A stretch of 64,000 nt of DNA from Geosiphon pyriformis (taxonomy: Eukaryota; Glomeromycota; Glomeromycetes; Archaeosporales; Geosiphonaceae). The DNA lies in NCBI GenBank assembly GCA_016748015.1, contig JAAOMT010000200.1:246984-310983 (forward strand), in the 5' to 3' direction. Below the pieces are notes generated by a model. That model was not told the origin of the DNA, did no database searches, and saw nothing but the letters and a program-made list of their open reading frames with translations. Shown here one piece after another: positions 22,601-35,290 of the stretch (within the stretch, counting starts at the first letter, position 1; each line of letters opens with the position of its first letter). A program made the position numbers and the translations under genes.

Positions 22601-25154
22601 ACAAAGAATATTAAATATGAATGAACTGAAATCCAACAAGAAGCTTTTAACATCTTAAAAAGAAAACTTATTCAAGTTTTAATACTGATCTATTCAAATT
22701 ACAACAAGCCATTTATCATTATTACCAATGTATTCAATCAAACATTAGGAGCTGTATTGTCACAAAAAAAAGCAGATAGACAAGAACATTCAATAACATA
22801 TACCAGCCAAAGTTTAAGTTCAACTAAAAAAAACTGGAACTTTAGCATTAAAATAAAAAGAATATTTAAGTCAAAAGTTTAATGTATATACTTATTACAA
22901 AGAATTGACATCAATTCAAAAGCAAAAATTTGAAGATAATTGTTATGCAAGATAGAAAATAGAACTATTACTATTTAATTATACAATATATTATAAAAAT
23001 AAAAAAAAAACAGAAATACTGACAGTTTGTAACAAATGAAATAAATCTAAAAACATTTTAATCCAAAAATATAACAAAAAATGAACACACAAAAATATTA
23101 ACAATTTCAACATTATATCTATACTTAACAGTTCAAGAAGAAATTATCTCAAAAAGAACAAAACAACATAAAACAACAATTAAAATATTTTATCACTTAC
23201 TAAGATATACTATATTAGAAAAACAGAAAATATCCAGATCAGTCACTTAAAGTAATCACAGAACCAAAAAAAAACAATATTGTTTAATATGTATTCAAAT
23301 CTAACAGTAGGATATTTTTATAAAGAAATAATTATAAAAAAAACCAAAAAAAAATACTATTGGCCATTTATATATCCAGATATTATTTAATATATTCAAA
23401 ATTGTAATACTTGTTAAAAAAGAAAAAAAACCAGATTCAGTAAACTGTTAAAATTAATTAAAGTAAAACAATCATTTAATTAAATTAAAATTGACTTAGT
23501 CAAATCATTAACAATAACCAGCAAAAACAATTAATATATAGCAGTAGTCATAAAATATTTTATAAAATGGCCAGAAGCAAAAACAATTCAAAAAACAGGT
23601 GCAAAATTTATAGCTGAATTCATATACCAAAATTAGATTTGTCAACATAGATGTTTAAAAAAATTATTATCAGATCAAAAAACTTACTTTGTGAATAAAA
23701 TATTAACAGAATTAAGTTAAATAAATGGAATTAAGAGACTATTATTATTACCATATCATTTACAAACAAATAACTTAGTCAAAAAGTTTAATAAAACATT
23801 ATATAAAGCAATAAGCAAGATTAGCCAAAAAAATCAAAACAAATAAAATCTGTTTATACTATTGGTATTATTTGTTTATTAGACAATAAAGCAAGATACT
23901 ACACAAGCAACACTATTTGAACTTATTTATAGTAGAACAACAATATTACCAGTTAAGATAAATATCAATATATATCTAACAGAACCAATAACAAAAGTCA
24001 ACTTCCAAAGAAATTACTAAAAAAAACATATAACTTAATGAAAACATTAGAAAACAAAAAGTAAAAAGCAGCTAAAAACATCTAAGTCACAAACAAAACA
24101 AAAAAAATAATATAATAACCAATTATCAGATAAATTAATTAAATTCAGGATTAAAAACAAAGTACTTTTGCATTTTATTAAAGCAAAAAAACAATAAAAT
24201 AGAAAATTTGATTCCAAATGGAATGGACTATTTTATATTAAAAAAATTCTAAAAAATAGAACTTATAAATTAAGATAGAACAACAAAATCTTAGCTAAAG
24301 CAGCATATAAAAATTAATTGAAACCATATTACAATATAGTATTATTATCCACCAGTAATATTTTACAACTAGAAATACAATAAATATTAATTCAATTAGA
24401 TAAGATTCCATGAGACTTAGAACCAATTATAATCATTAACACAAACACATCAAATTAATCTACAAAAATAATATATAAAACACAATATATACAACAAAAA
24501 CAACAATAAAAAAATAAAAATTCCAAACTACATCTATATAATAGCTTAATAATTATTTCAGACCATAAGTTAACAACAATTAGATATAAAAATTATTATC
24601 AATCACCAAACAATTTGTTATTAAAACACCAAAAGAAAAACAAAAACAAAAATTACTCCATATTAGTAATCATAGAACCAAACAAAGTACTGGTTAAATA
24701 AAGTCATAGAAAAAGTAAAGAACACTTTTGGGAAAATGCCAATAATAATTTTAATAGAAGAGCTAACTAAAAAAACTGGAAGCTATAAATAAAACAACTT
24801 TCAGTATTATATTGTTATTATTAGTTAAGAAAAAAGCTAAATATCTAAAAATTATATATTAATAAATCCAAAAAAATATTTAATCAGAAAATAGTACAAT
24901 AAATTAAAGATTTTATTGAAAAGAAAACAAATTCTATACTATATATCAAAACAATTTACTAATTATACACTATATTTTAAAACTATTTAGAAATACTATT
25001 ATATTAAAAAATAGAAATAATAACTGTTAACCAGTGGAAAAAAATAAACAATTCTCAATATAAAAAAATAAAAAACAGAATTGAACAAACAATATTATAA
25101 AAAAAAATAATGAACTTAATTTAAAATAAAAATTTTAATAGAGCTTAATATTAA
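19619..25154 (+). pseudogene. Gypsy F polyprotein remnant
   Basis: Order as in elements A and B: end of protease (19619-19760); Trp-rich linker (to about 19930); Cys-rich region with Asn-rich linker (20060-20840, with an Asn-rich open stretch 20628-20837); dUTPase-like domain (20860-21280, recognisable as DLKIALKI, SSLVKKKINIRE, RIIDVKYIEN); RT (about 21700-22600); RNase H (22620-23030); integrase (23080-24260); and the C-terminal extension ending at TAA 25152-25154. The open stretch 22382-22624 covers the end of RT (EFAEYYYHFIQNFSKLAQL). Stops at former Trp and Gln codons are dense. No function is possible. Confidence 0.75.
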
Positions 25155-25166
25155 AGAAGGAGATAA
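25151..25166 (+). promoter_or_regulatory. Polypurine tract of gypsy F
   Basis: TTAAAGAAGGAGATAA lies directly before the 3' LTR, at the same place as the tracts of A (61796-61810) and B (39185-39201). Confidence 0.75.
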
Positions 25167-26119
25167 TATTACTTATAGAAAAGTACAAGATAGAAAATAA
25201 AAAAAACAGATAAAAAAATAGACCAATAAAAGAATAAAATTTAGTAAGTAAGTACAATATTAAAAATAATAACACATTGCTTAATAATAAGCATATTATT
25301 AATAAATTATGGCACATTGTTCAGCAATAAACACATTGTTAAAAAATCATAGCATATTGCTTAATAATAAGCATATTGTTAAAGAAAATAAAGCATATTG
25401 TTCAAGAAAATATGAGATTTCATATAACAAAAATTATGTATATATAGTAAGAAAGTTAAAAACAGAAAAGACAGAATTAATTGAGACAAATCAGTTATAA
25501 CTTATTAATTATTCAATATCTTTTCTTTTAAAAAGTAGTTTTTTATAACTTAAAATAGAATTAAACTACATATCAATAAAATATTAATTATTACTTGAAT
25601 TTATGTTACTATTATTTAATTAAGAAATATTAATCTATTTTATACTATTAACACTTTATGTTAATAGAATTTAAGATTTAATTATACTGAACCAATAGTT
25701 TTTAATCATAGTTATTAACAGAATACTAATTTTTTATTTTCTTTTCTTATTTCTTTTTATTTCTTTTATTTTCTTTTATTTTCTTCTGTTTTGTTTTCTT
25801 TGTTAATTGCTAATTGATTATAAAAATTAAGCACAAAGTATTTGACATTAAGAATAGCCTGGTAAAAAACCCAGAAATAAAAATAAAAATTTAAAGATAG
25901 CTTCCCAAAAAGACACAACTGTCAGAATAAACTAGTCATCATGTTAAAAAAAAAAATTCATAAAAAAAACCATTAATTGAATCTCTGTTTATTATATAAA
26001 GAACTCAACCAAAATCTTCAGACTCCAAAATCTTCAGAAATTACCAATATTACCAGCTATTAAGCACTAAGTTACAGGTTTGTTATTTGTTCCAACATCT
26101 TAAATAATTATTTGTAACA
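25167..26119 (+). repeat. 3' LTR of gypsy F
   Basis: 953 bp, starting TATTAC (TGTTAC with one G-to-A change) and ending TTTGTAACA. Its U3 carries repeats of the CACATTGCT(C/T)A type near 25272-25405, the same kind as in element B, so F and B belong to one LTR subfamily. Confidence 0.8.
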
Positions 26120-26640
26120 ATGATAACATAGATCTGAATAATATGTAAATAGTATTTCTTGATATATAATAATATAACAAGTAAATAAATGAAACAATTC
26201 TTGGTTTTTTTTAAGTAGACAGTTGTATTTTCTTTGATATTTTTATTAGAATTTGCAATTTTTCTTTATTTTTGTTTGTAAAGATAATAGAAAATTTCTA
26301 CTGGATGTAGTTTTCAATTTTTTAATTTATTTCTGTAATTAGTGGAGTAAATAAATAATTTTGTGAAAGCATAGTATTTTAAAGTAATTATTATAAAAAT
26401 TTTTGAGAACAGCTTTTAAATCTTTTTGGTTTCTCAAGTAAGATTTAATTTTTTTGTTAACATAAAAATTAAAAGCTGATTCTATTGGCCAATAGTTATT
26501 TGTTAGTTTAAGATAAATTTGGTAATATTAAAATAAAAATTTGGCAAATTTTAAATGATTTTCTTCTATGATTTTTTGGTCTCCTATTTTTCTGAATAGT
26601 TAATATTAGTGTTAGTTCTCTGTTAGATTATATCTTATAA
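26120..26640 (-). pseudogene. Fragment G gag N-terminus
   Basis: The minus-strand reading ENHLKFAKFLF, ESAFNFYVNKKI and, further on, KKTQ-/WKKPRI-like residues follow the gag N-terminus of element A (NHLGFTKSLF, KSAFNFYVNKKI, KKTRV). It contains several stops. The ORF is interrupted at 26120 by the LTR of F. Confidence 0.65.
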
Positions 26641-26651
26641 GAAGCACTAAA

Positions 26652-27439
26652 TATTATAAATAATTATTTAGAGTGTTAAAAACTCATAATTTAGTGCTCA
26701 ATAGCTGTTGATAATAATGGTTTCTAAAGATTTTGAAGTCCAAAAATTTTGGTTAAGTTTTTTATATAATAAACAGAAATTCAATTAATGATTTTATTCT
26801 ATGAATTTTTTTCTTCACCATAATGGCTAGTTTATTCTGATAGTTGTGCTTTTTTGGTAAGCTATTCTTAAATTTCTACTTTTGTTCTCAAGTTTTTTAT
26901 CAGACTATTCTTAATGTCAATTATTTAGTATCTAATTCTTTAATTAATTAATAAATAACAAAAAAAAGAAAAAAAAGAAAATAAAAAAAAAATAAAAAAA
27001 AAATAAAAAATTAATATTCTATCAATAGCTGTAATTAAAAACTATTGATTTAGTGTAATTAAGTATTAGATTTTATTAACATAAATTATTATTAATATAA
27101 AAGTAATTAATATTTTTTAATTACTAATAACAATATAAATTAGATAATAATAAGTATATTTATTAATATAATTATGTTTTTATTTTAAATTATAGAATAC
27201 TATCTTTTAAAAAAAGAGATATTGTTATTTTAAACTGAATTATCTGTTTTTATTGCTTTTAACACTTTTGCTATATATACATAATTTATGTTATATGAGA
27301 TTTTTTAAAATTTTTCAATTCTTTTAAAAAAATTCTAGAATTTTGGAATTTTACAATTTTTTAAGAAGAATCTTAGAATTTTTTTTTATTATGTTTATTT
27401 TTGTTTGGCTAATATAATTTTTAATTTTTATAAGTAACA
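26652..27439 (-). repeat. 5' LTR of fragment G
   Basis: 788 bp; in element sense TGTTACTTATAAAAATT... (27439 downward) to a decayed end at 26652, followed by TTTAGTGCTTC, a mutated family-1 primer-binding sequence. Confidence 0.75.
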
Positions 27440-29921
27440 ACAAAAATCAATCTTAGAATTGCTCTTGAAATTTTATTAGAAACAATGATTTAAATTACTT
27501 CTTAATTATTATTAACAACCAAAAAAATCAACATTAGAAAAAAAATTATAAATAGAAAATATACAGGAGACATTGCAATTATGCTACAAAATAAAACAAA
27601 AAATATATTTAAGATTAAGCATGTTGAAAAAATTGCCCAAACAATTTATTTACTCTTAATTAACATTTTGGGTTTATAACTAGTCAATCAAAGAAAACAA
27701 TTAGGCAAAAGTAATAGAAAAACCCAAGATTTTGGTTCAACTAAACATTTTACAGTCTTAATAAACATAGTTCTTAATGTACAAAATAAATTTTACCAGA
27801 TTTTTTGACTTTTTTAACCAATTATTATATTACTTTTTGAAAAACATTACAAAATTTATACCTGCCCAAAATTTACTACTATATAACAAATCTTGGAATC
27901 AAATAAACAAATCTGCACAAAGCACAAAATCTCAATTTTAAATATCTATATTCTGAAAAAAATAAAGAAATTCTGAGTTATTTTTATAACTCCAACAAAT
28001 ACCCTATTATTTTATTAAATAGACTGAAAAGAAAAATTATATATAAAAATATTTTTTAAAATAAAACCTCTCAAATTATTTCTAATTTATAAAAATTATA
28101 AAACACACACTTTTTTCAAACCCAAATATTATTTTCACTGCTGAAACTATTATTTTATTGAGGAAAAACTTTCTTAAATTAACATGAACTTCTTAAAATC
28201 CCAAAAACAAAAACAATTAAAACAACTAATTGCCAAATATATTAATATATTCACTAAAAATAACAACAATCTAGGAAAAACTAATATTGTTTAATACCAA
28301 ATTTATATAAAAAATGCTCTACTAAAATGTTAATAAGTCTATTAAGTCTTATTTGCTAACCACTAATTTATCAAAAAAGAGATCCAGAAAATGCTTAAAA
28401 ATAGTTTTATTCAATTATTAAAAAGTTTTTGGGTTTCATTAGTGATCTTTGTTAAAAAAAAAATAGAAAAATCAGATTTTGTGTAGATTATTATCAATTA
28501 AACAGCATGATAATTGAAGATATATATTTTTTTTCAAGAATTAACAATATGCTAAATGCTCTAGAAAAAGCCAAGTTTTTTTTAACTTTAGACTTAAAAA
28601 GTAAATATTAGCAAGTTGAAATAAATCCAAAAAACTGCCTCAAAACAGCATTTATCACACAAAAAAAAACTACAAGTTCAATATTATGCTTTTTAAATTC
28701 TGTAATATACCAACAACATTCTAGAGACTAATAAATATTGTTTATAAAAGACTTTTATAACAATTAGTAGTTGTTTATCTCGATAATACTGATGTTTACT
28801 CTTTAAGTTTTGAAACTTATCTGATCTTTTTGTAAAAAGTTTTTCAACAATTATAGAAAACAAAACTGAAATTAAACATTAAAAAATATTACTTTTAAAA
28901 AACAAGTTTAATTTTTTTTGAATATATTATTAGCAAAAATAAAGTTTAATCTAATTCAAAAACAATTAATGATGTTAAAAACTTTTAAGTTTCTCAAAAT
29001 ACTATAGAATTAAGAAAATTTATAGAATTAACTTTGTATTACTAAAAGTTTATTAAAGAATTTTCAGAAATTGTCAAATTTTTTAATTATCTAACCAATA
29101 AAAATGTCTAATACCAATAGATTTTAATTCAACAAAAAACATTTAACACTTTTAAAAAAAAACTAACCACAACTCCAATTTTTGTCTATTCCAATTTCAA
29201 CAAAAAATTTCAGTTAGCTACCAATACTTTACACATAGTTTTTGGTGCCATTTTATTACAATTAAATAACAATAACAATAAATGAGTAATTACACATATC
29301 AATAAAACACTCAAGTCAACAGAACTTAAATATGGTTTAATTGAATTAGAAACAGCAACCATTATTTAATCTCTCAAATACTTTTAGCAATATCTTAGAA
29401 ATAGATTTTAATTTAACATTATTATTAATAATATTGGCCTCAAATAGCTTAACAATAAAAGCTCCAAACTTAATGCAAAACAATTCTAATTGACTGATTT
29501 TCTAGTCAATTACAAATATATTATGCACTACAAATCAGAAATATTACACACAAATATTAATAGTTTTTTTAGAATAAGGTAAGATTAGAACTTATATTAA
29601 CAACCCAATAATTTAACAAATTAATTAGTAATAATAAATTCTAAAAATTACAACAATATTAAAAACTATTTGAAGATTTTTAACATATCAAAAAATTGGT
29701 CTTTAATTAAAAAACACTAATTACAAAACCAATTAAAGCAATATTTTATCCATTACAACAAAATTTATTACCAAAATTGCAAAAATTCAACAAATTTATT
29801 TAGATTAATCTAACAAAATAAAAAAAAACGATTTTATACAACATATATACAGATTTTTTATCAGCACATTTAGGAAAAAATAGTACAATCCAAAAAACAC
29901 TTGAACATTATTTTTGGTTAT

Positions 29922-30787
29922 TGTTACTCATAAAAAAAAAACAGATATAGAAAATAGCAGACCAATGAGAGAATAGTATTTAGCACATGAGCACAATGCT
30001 TAGCAATGTGGAGCAATATCAGAAATTATGGCACATTGCTCAGCAATATGGAGCAATGTCAGAAAACATGGCACATTGTTCAGCAATGTAGAGCAATGTT
30101 AGAAATTAGAGCACATCACTCAGCAATGTAAGTATTGCTCAAGAAATCATAACACATTGTTTGGAAATATGAGTGATTTCATAGAACATCAATTATGTAT
30201 ATATAGTGGGAGTATTAGAAGTAGAAAAAACAGACCTCTCAGTTTAGATTTAATCTAAGCAACCTTCCATTCACAAATATCAAATAAATAATTATTTACC
30301 ATCCAAATTCACTCTCCACTATCAACACTTTATATTGATAGTAATTAATATTTAACTACACTGTAACAATAGCTCTTAATCATGGCTATTAACGGGATAT
30401 TAACTTGCAATTGCTTTTGTTTACTTCTTTATTTTTTTTTATTTTTTTTTATTTCTTTTTGTTATTTCTTTGGTTTTACTAAATTGATTAAGGATTAAGC
30501 ACTAAAATACAGACATCATAGAGACTGGTAAAAGACCTGTGAAACAAGAGTAGAACACTTATAGATTTGAGGATAGCTTATCAAAAGAATTACCAACCAC
30601 CACACTGAGAAAGAAATTCGATGGAATTGCGATTCTGGGAGGCTACTGAAAACAACTATTAAATCTCTGTCCATTATACAAAAAACTCCACAACCAAAAC
30701 CTTCAGATATTAACACTCAAGTAACAACTAAGCACCAAGTTACAGATTTTTTATTTGACTTGAGACCCCAAATAATTATCTGTAACA
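29922..30787 (+). repeat. 5' LTR of element B
   Basis: 866 bp, TGTTAC...CTGTAACA. A TATA-like run (TATGTATATATAG) is near 30193-30206, downstream of four 40-bp repeats. It is 109 bp longer than the 3' LTR, about the length of the extra repeat units. Confidence 0.88.
29991..30150 (+). repeat. Four 40-bp tandem units in U3 of element B
   Basis: Units at 29991, 30031, 30071 and 30111 are each exactly 40 bp. The core CATTGCTCAGCAATG is a perfect 7-bp inverted repeat around one base. The 3' LTR (39271-39350) has about two worn units. Confidence 0.88.
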
Positions 30788-30834
30788 TTTGGTGTTTTCT
30801 GTGAGGTATAATTCTACAGAGAACCAGCACCAAC
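30788..30834 (+). promoter_or_regulatory. Primer-binding region with stem-loop, element B
   Basis: Begins two bases after the LTR: TGGTG... fits a tRNA 3'-CCA complement. TTGGTG (30789-30794) pairs with CACCAA (30828-30833), and an inner CTGTG pairs with TACAG. Element A has the longer version. The priming tRNA was not identified. Confidence 0.6.
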
Positions 30835-30847
30835 AAATAAATCAACA

Positions 30848-33130
30848 GTGGCAGAATCAGAAAGTATAAGAGCAAATTATTTAGAATTTGTGAAATTCTT
30901 ATTTCAACACTACTGTCAACACTTGGAATTGAACCACAATCAGATATTAGCAGAATTAGCCTTTAATTTCTATGTCAATGAAAAAATTGTCTATTTGTTA
31001 AGAACACCAGTAAACACTGAATTAGTGAGAGAAACTTTTTATCATGAATTAATCCAAAACACCAGCTTATCAACAAATTATAATTTTGCATCCATCATTA
31101 CTAAGATTAATAAAGAAATTAAACATCATACACAACAAAGATATCCAATCACTTATGCCAGTAAAGGCAAAGAAAAATTGCAAACACCAGTAGTAATACC
31201 AAAACAAATACAACCACCTACTTGGAAGAAAACCAGAGTTAAATCACCAACAAACCCATCATACCACTATACACTTAGAAACACCATTAACATCACATCA
31301 ACAGGTGCATCCACATCACATGTGACATTAATCTTTGGACAATTTTCATTTCAGAGTAAACAAAGGAAAGAAGATCTTTTAAGATCATATGGCGCGTATT
31401 TTGAAAAATTTAAGTCTCAATCGCCAATGTCATCAGAACTTTGATTTCTACCACCCCAACCAGATTTTGGAATCATGAGTTCCTGGAAAGTAATAGAATT
31501 GGAGGAAGAACAAGAAGAAGAGAAAGAAGAATCTGAAGATCAAAAATTTACTTACCAGAACCCAATCCCAGAAAACCTGAACATTGAAACACTGAATTTT
31601 TAGACTCAGCAAAATCCAAATTTAGAAAATCCAGAAATCAGAACTCCAAATTTCCAAATGCAGCACAATCAGAACAATCGAAACCCTGACATCAATAATT
31701 AACAACACTTATCTCCAGTAATCGGGATTAATTCAGCTCCACCAATCAACGAACAGCAACAGCAGCTACTTCAACCACCTCAACAACTACAGCAGCTGCT
31801 TCAACAGCCATAACAACAACTGCAACAACCAAATGTCAATCCAATGGCCTATGCTTTGATAGTGAAGCTTGAGAAATTTACCGGCAAAGAAGATGATGCC
31901 CAAGTGTGGCTAAATGATGTGGAAAAAACCATTGCAGCCAATGGCTAAAATGACACCAGAGCCATACAGGCCATTTTTTACTTTCTCCAAGATACCACTG
32001 ATTCATGGTATCAAAGCTGGCTAACAAACCCCAAGATTTTGCTGTATTCAAGCTTGCATTCCTACAATACTTTAGCAACAACAATAGTATTAATCGGTTA
32101 GCAAACACTTTTACCACTATCAAACAAGGAGAAAATAAAGCAGTCACTACTTACTTAGGACACTTCCATAGAAATCTGTACTAGATTCAAGCAATTCAGG
32201 CTGATTACTTTACAGCACCACAAATCCTAAACCAATTTATTAGAGGCCTGCACAGTAGCATTCTCCAACACATATGCCCAATGCATCCAGTAGACCTTCA
32301 AGCTATAGTTAACAATACCAGAGATTTTAAAGCAGCTGAACTCAAAGCCAACCATGCCCAAGCCATAAATCTAGTGATGAATGGATCATCTGAATTGGAT
32401 TCTAAATTGAAACAATTCAGTAATTCCATTAACCAAAAGCTGGAAGGGTACTTAGCTGACAATTGCACAATTTATCAGTCATCCCAATGATACAATAATT
32501 TAGGAATGACAAATCACCCACAAAATCAGTCATGTTCCTCATCATCATCCAATCAGCCATGGCAGCAAGAGATGCATATTTGCCACTACTGTGGTAAACA
32601 AGAACATTTGAAAATCAATTGTCAGTTAAGAATAGAAAACCAATGATCGAAAAATCAATATTGAAATTTTGATTGCAGGTTTTTAGCTCTAAGTTATCAA
32701 TCAATCTCAACAATATATCAACCAAATTACATACTTATGATGCAGCCACAAATTTATCAATCACCAATTTATCAGCCAACAGCACCTATTGTTTATCAAC
32801 TACAGTTTCAACCTATATATTAGCTGCAGTCACAAATAATCTATCAAACACCTGCAGTTTAAACACCATCACCCAACCTCACTCAAATGACATTAGGAAA
32901 TCTTAGATCAAAAGTCACCCAAAACTGGAGATTGGTAATGGTTGTTTATCAACCAATTCTTAGTTCATTCAACCAGTTATCAGAATCATGACAGTGGAGT
33001 TCGAAAACTGGGTATACTCAAAACCCGAGTTCTCAGAACTATTTAAGCCTTCTGGTTACCCCAAAAGACACCTCACCCAACACCCAGAAACCCAACCAGA
33101 AGTAACCACTTACCAATATTCCGCCAGCCA
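30848..33130 (+). pseudogene. Element B gag region
   Basis: Structural part of the polyprotein. It opens at GTG 30848 (VAESESIR; an in-frame TAA at 30809 and no ATG between). The N-terminal domain (SAFNFYV-type block, here ELAFNFYVNEKI) is followed by an acidic/Gln-rich stretch and a Ty3-like gag core (FTGKEDDAQVWLNDV, DSWYQS). A 1-nt deletion near 32015 changes the frame before KPQDFAVFKL. The zinc knuckle CHYCGKQEHLKINC is at 32581-32622, followed by a (I)YQP-repeat tail. Stops include TAA for Gln/Trp and TGA for Trp and Arg. The gag frame runs directly into the protease. Confidence 0.8.
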
Positions 33131-33640
33131 CTGTTATAGAAGACGAGTCTCTAGTAGCAATATTTCTTTTCGAAATCGAGGAACTGACAGAAACTCCTTT
33201 ATTCAGTGGAGCTGCACTCGAGGAAAAACCTATTACAGCAATGTACACGAATGCCAAAATTGATGGTCAGTTTATCAAACTGATCCTAAATAGTGGATCA
33301 GCTGGCAGCATTATCACAAGACAGCTCATGAACCAATTAGGTTGCTGAGTTAATTGAGCTGCCAGTGCAAAAATAATTACAGCTGATGGAACCACCAAGA
33401 CTCCAATTGGTGAAATAGATAACTTGCTTATAGAAATCAATGGCATCATTGTACCAATCAAGGTATTAGTCATGGAAGCCACTCAATACCAAGCACTAAT
33501 GGGTAATAACTGGCTGTCCAAAATCAATGCAACACTTGACTGGAACACCCAAGAGCTCTAGCTTAGCCAGAACAGATGACACACATACATACTAGCTATA
33601 TGTGACCATTTCAAACTCATCACCACACCATCAGCTCCAC
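33131..33640 (+). pseudogene. Element B aspartic protease domain
   Basis: Retropepsin-like domain: FIKLILNSGSAGSIITRQL holds the DSG box, but Asp reads Asn (AAT), so catalysis is lost. ITADGTTKTPIG and QYQALMGNNWLSK (the ILGxDWL-like block) follow. Same frame as the end of gag, so no recoding signal was needed. Confidence 0.8.
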
Positions 33641-33960
33641 TTATTGAATTGGAAAAAAAAAAGGAAAAACCTACCTGGGAAGCCTATCAAGTTTCTTAGA
33701 CCAATAAAAACAACCACAATAAATTACCACTGATACTATCCTGGGATGATAAAGAAAAAAGAAAACAAATAGAAAAACTTACCTAGAATCTGGATCAAGT
33801 CTGAGGAACTAACAATGATCAAAATGAACTACCAACAACCTGGGAGTGGGAAGAGAATAACTACAAAGAAAAAGGGAAAGAGAATAAAAAAATTCCAACA
33901 CCAACCACTATTCACCATACATATACTTACACACTACCACAACCAAATTATTGTTGACCA
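33641..33960 (+). other. Trp-rich tandem linker, element B (about two units)
   Basis: Units of about 36 residues with the pattern PTWExY, WTNxxxHNxLPxILxWDDK, KxIExLTW. Element A has three. Several Trp codons are now TAG or TGA. No known domain was recognised. Confidence 0.6.
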
Positions 33961-34857
33961 AAGCTTATATGTGCCAATTGTGGCAAGAAATTGTTTTCAA
34001 TGAGCACATGCTGTGGCAATGATGAAAAATACCAGATGGCAACTAAGTTTTATTGCCGTGCATGTTTCATTAAATGTTTTGGAAGGCCAAAACAAGTGAG
34101 AAAATGAGATAATACACCATGTTTAGCTTGTGGAGAAACTCTTCCAGATGAAGAAATGTGGAATGACATTCCTGGACAAGGAGGAACGTGTGATGAAATG
34201 TGCCAATATACAATCCTAATTAATGATTGAGTATACAAAGGCACACCAATTGATGACATCTGGAAAAAAGTGTTGTGATAATTAAAAAAATATTCTCACG
34301 ATGAACACAAACTCTGGAGAATGGCATATGTGAAAGCAGAAGGCACAACAACCAGTGAACTACTGGAAATCAAAAACAACCCTCTATCACTTCCTGAACC
34401 TGAATATGTCCAAACTTTTGACGTCTTTAACAACATTAAGGATGATTCAGAGGAATTCCATAAACATTACCAATAATTAGCACCCACCAGAAAGGAACAG
34501 AAACAATGCTTGGAAGAAATAAACACCCAATTATGTGACCACTGTTTGATTCCATGTGACTTCCAGTATTGCAATGAGTGTGATCTTATTTACAATCTAC
34601 CACCACACATGATCTACATGATCTCAAAAGAAGATGAACCAATAAGCAACTGTGCATCAGAATTGGAATCAATTTTTAATCCCAATTCAAACTCCAACAA
34701 TGATGATAACAAAAACACCAGTTCTAGCTCTGCTCAAAACAGCAACAAAAATAACAACAATTTGGATCCCAATTCAAACTCTGAAACATATATTGCCCTC
34801 CCTAATCTTACCAAAGAGCAAAAACTGAAATGATTCAGCAATAATAATGAAGGTATT
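33961..34857 (+). pseudogene. Element B Cys-rich zinc-type module and Asn/Ser linker
   Basis: Between protease and dUTPase-like domain, in the pol frame. CANCGKK...CCG...FYCRACF (33970-34070), then CLACGET...CDEMCQY (34110-34210), and CDHCLIP...YCNECDLIYN (34534-34605) give at least five CX2C pairs of zinc-ribbon style. An acidic, then Asn/Ser-rich low-complexity stretch (34630-34800) links it to the next domain. Four stops, mostly at Trp sites. Element A has the same module. Its role is unknown; binding of nucleic acid or protein is possible. Confidence 0.7.
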
Positions 34858-35290
34858 ATGCCTGAACACACACATAATACTGATGTAAAATTTGATTTGA
34901 GATATCTGGAGAAAGATTCCATCAAATTGGAATCTTACTTACACATTTGTATCGATCTGAAAATAGTGCTGAAAATTCCAGTAACAACAATAGTTCAATT
35001 AGCATCTAGAAGTAGTTTAGCAAAAAAGAGAATCAACATCAGAGGAGGAATAATTGACGCAAAATACATAAGAAATATTATTGCTATGCTACAAAATGAC
35101 TCAGAAAAAACATATACTATAGATCCAAATAAAAAGATAATACAGGCAATATTCCTATCTCTAGTGAAAGTAGCTCAGCTAGTGTCAGTGGAAAACAGAG
35201 AAGAATTGGGAATTACTGCTAGAGAGATACAAGGATTTGAATCAACGGATAGAATAAATATACCAGTTAATATAACAGAAAAAGAAATTG
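34858..35290 (+). pseudogene. Element B dUTPase-like domain
   Basis: Trimeric-type dUTPase fold inferred from all five motifs in order: motif 1 TDVKFDL, motif 2 ASRSSLAKK, motif 3 GGIIDAKYIRN with the catalytic Asp and Tyr, motif 4 NKKIIQAIFL and motif 5 AREIQGFEST. Spacing over about 130 residues is that of the family. Gly-to-Glu and Gly-to-Asp changes in motif 5 are G-to-A. It sits upstream of the RT in one frame, in an open stretch that continues to 35643. dUTPase removes dUTP and so limits uracil in new DNA. Confidence 0.82.

Larger units (their letters stand above)
19619..26119 (+). mobile_element. Gypsy F (family 1), 5'-truncated
   Basis: Starts abruptly inside the protease region at about 19619, where minus-strand element D ends, and runs through pol to a complete 3' LTR. 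The 3' LTR ends inside the gag remnant of G, with 4-mer ATGA at 26120-26123. The 5' LTR, gag and half of the protease are missing. Its A/T decay is far stronger than in A or B. Confidence 0.78.
26120..27439 (-). mobile_element. Fragment G: 5' LTR and gag start of a family-1 gypsy
   Basis: Minus-strand fragment made of a complete 5' LTR and the first ~500 bp of gag, cut off at 26120 by insertion of F. Its upstream (high-coordinate) side lies in element E at the dUTPase-like region, so G was itself inserted in E. Its 3' portion is not found and was probably lost with the deletion that made the D/F junction. Confidence 0.72.

Noticed and set aside
25135-25317. Minus-strand 60-codon hydrophobic ORF
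   Set aside because: It lies over the polypurine tract and LTR start of F, an A-rich stretch read backwards.
29991-30150. Regular 40-bp repeats that could be mistaken for a CRISPR array
   Set aside because: Units are contiguous with no spacers, lie within an LTR U3, and the context is eukaryotic.
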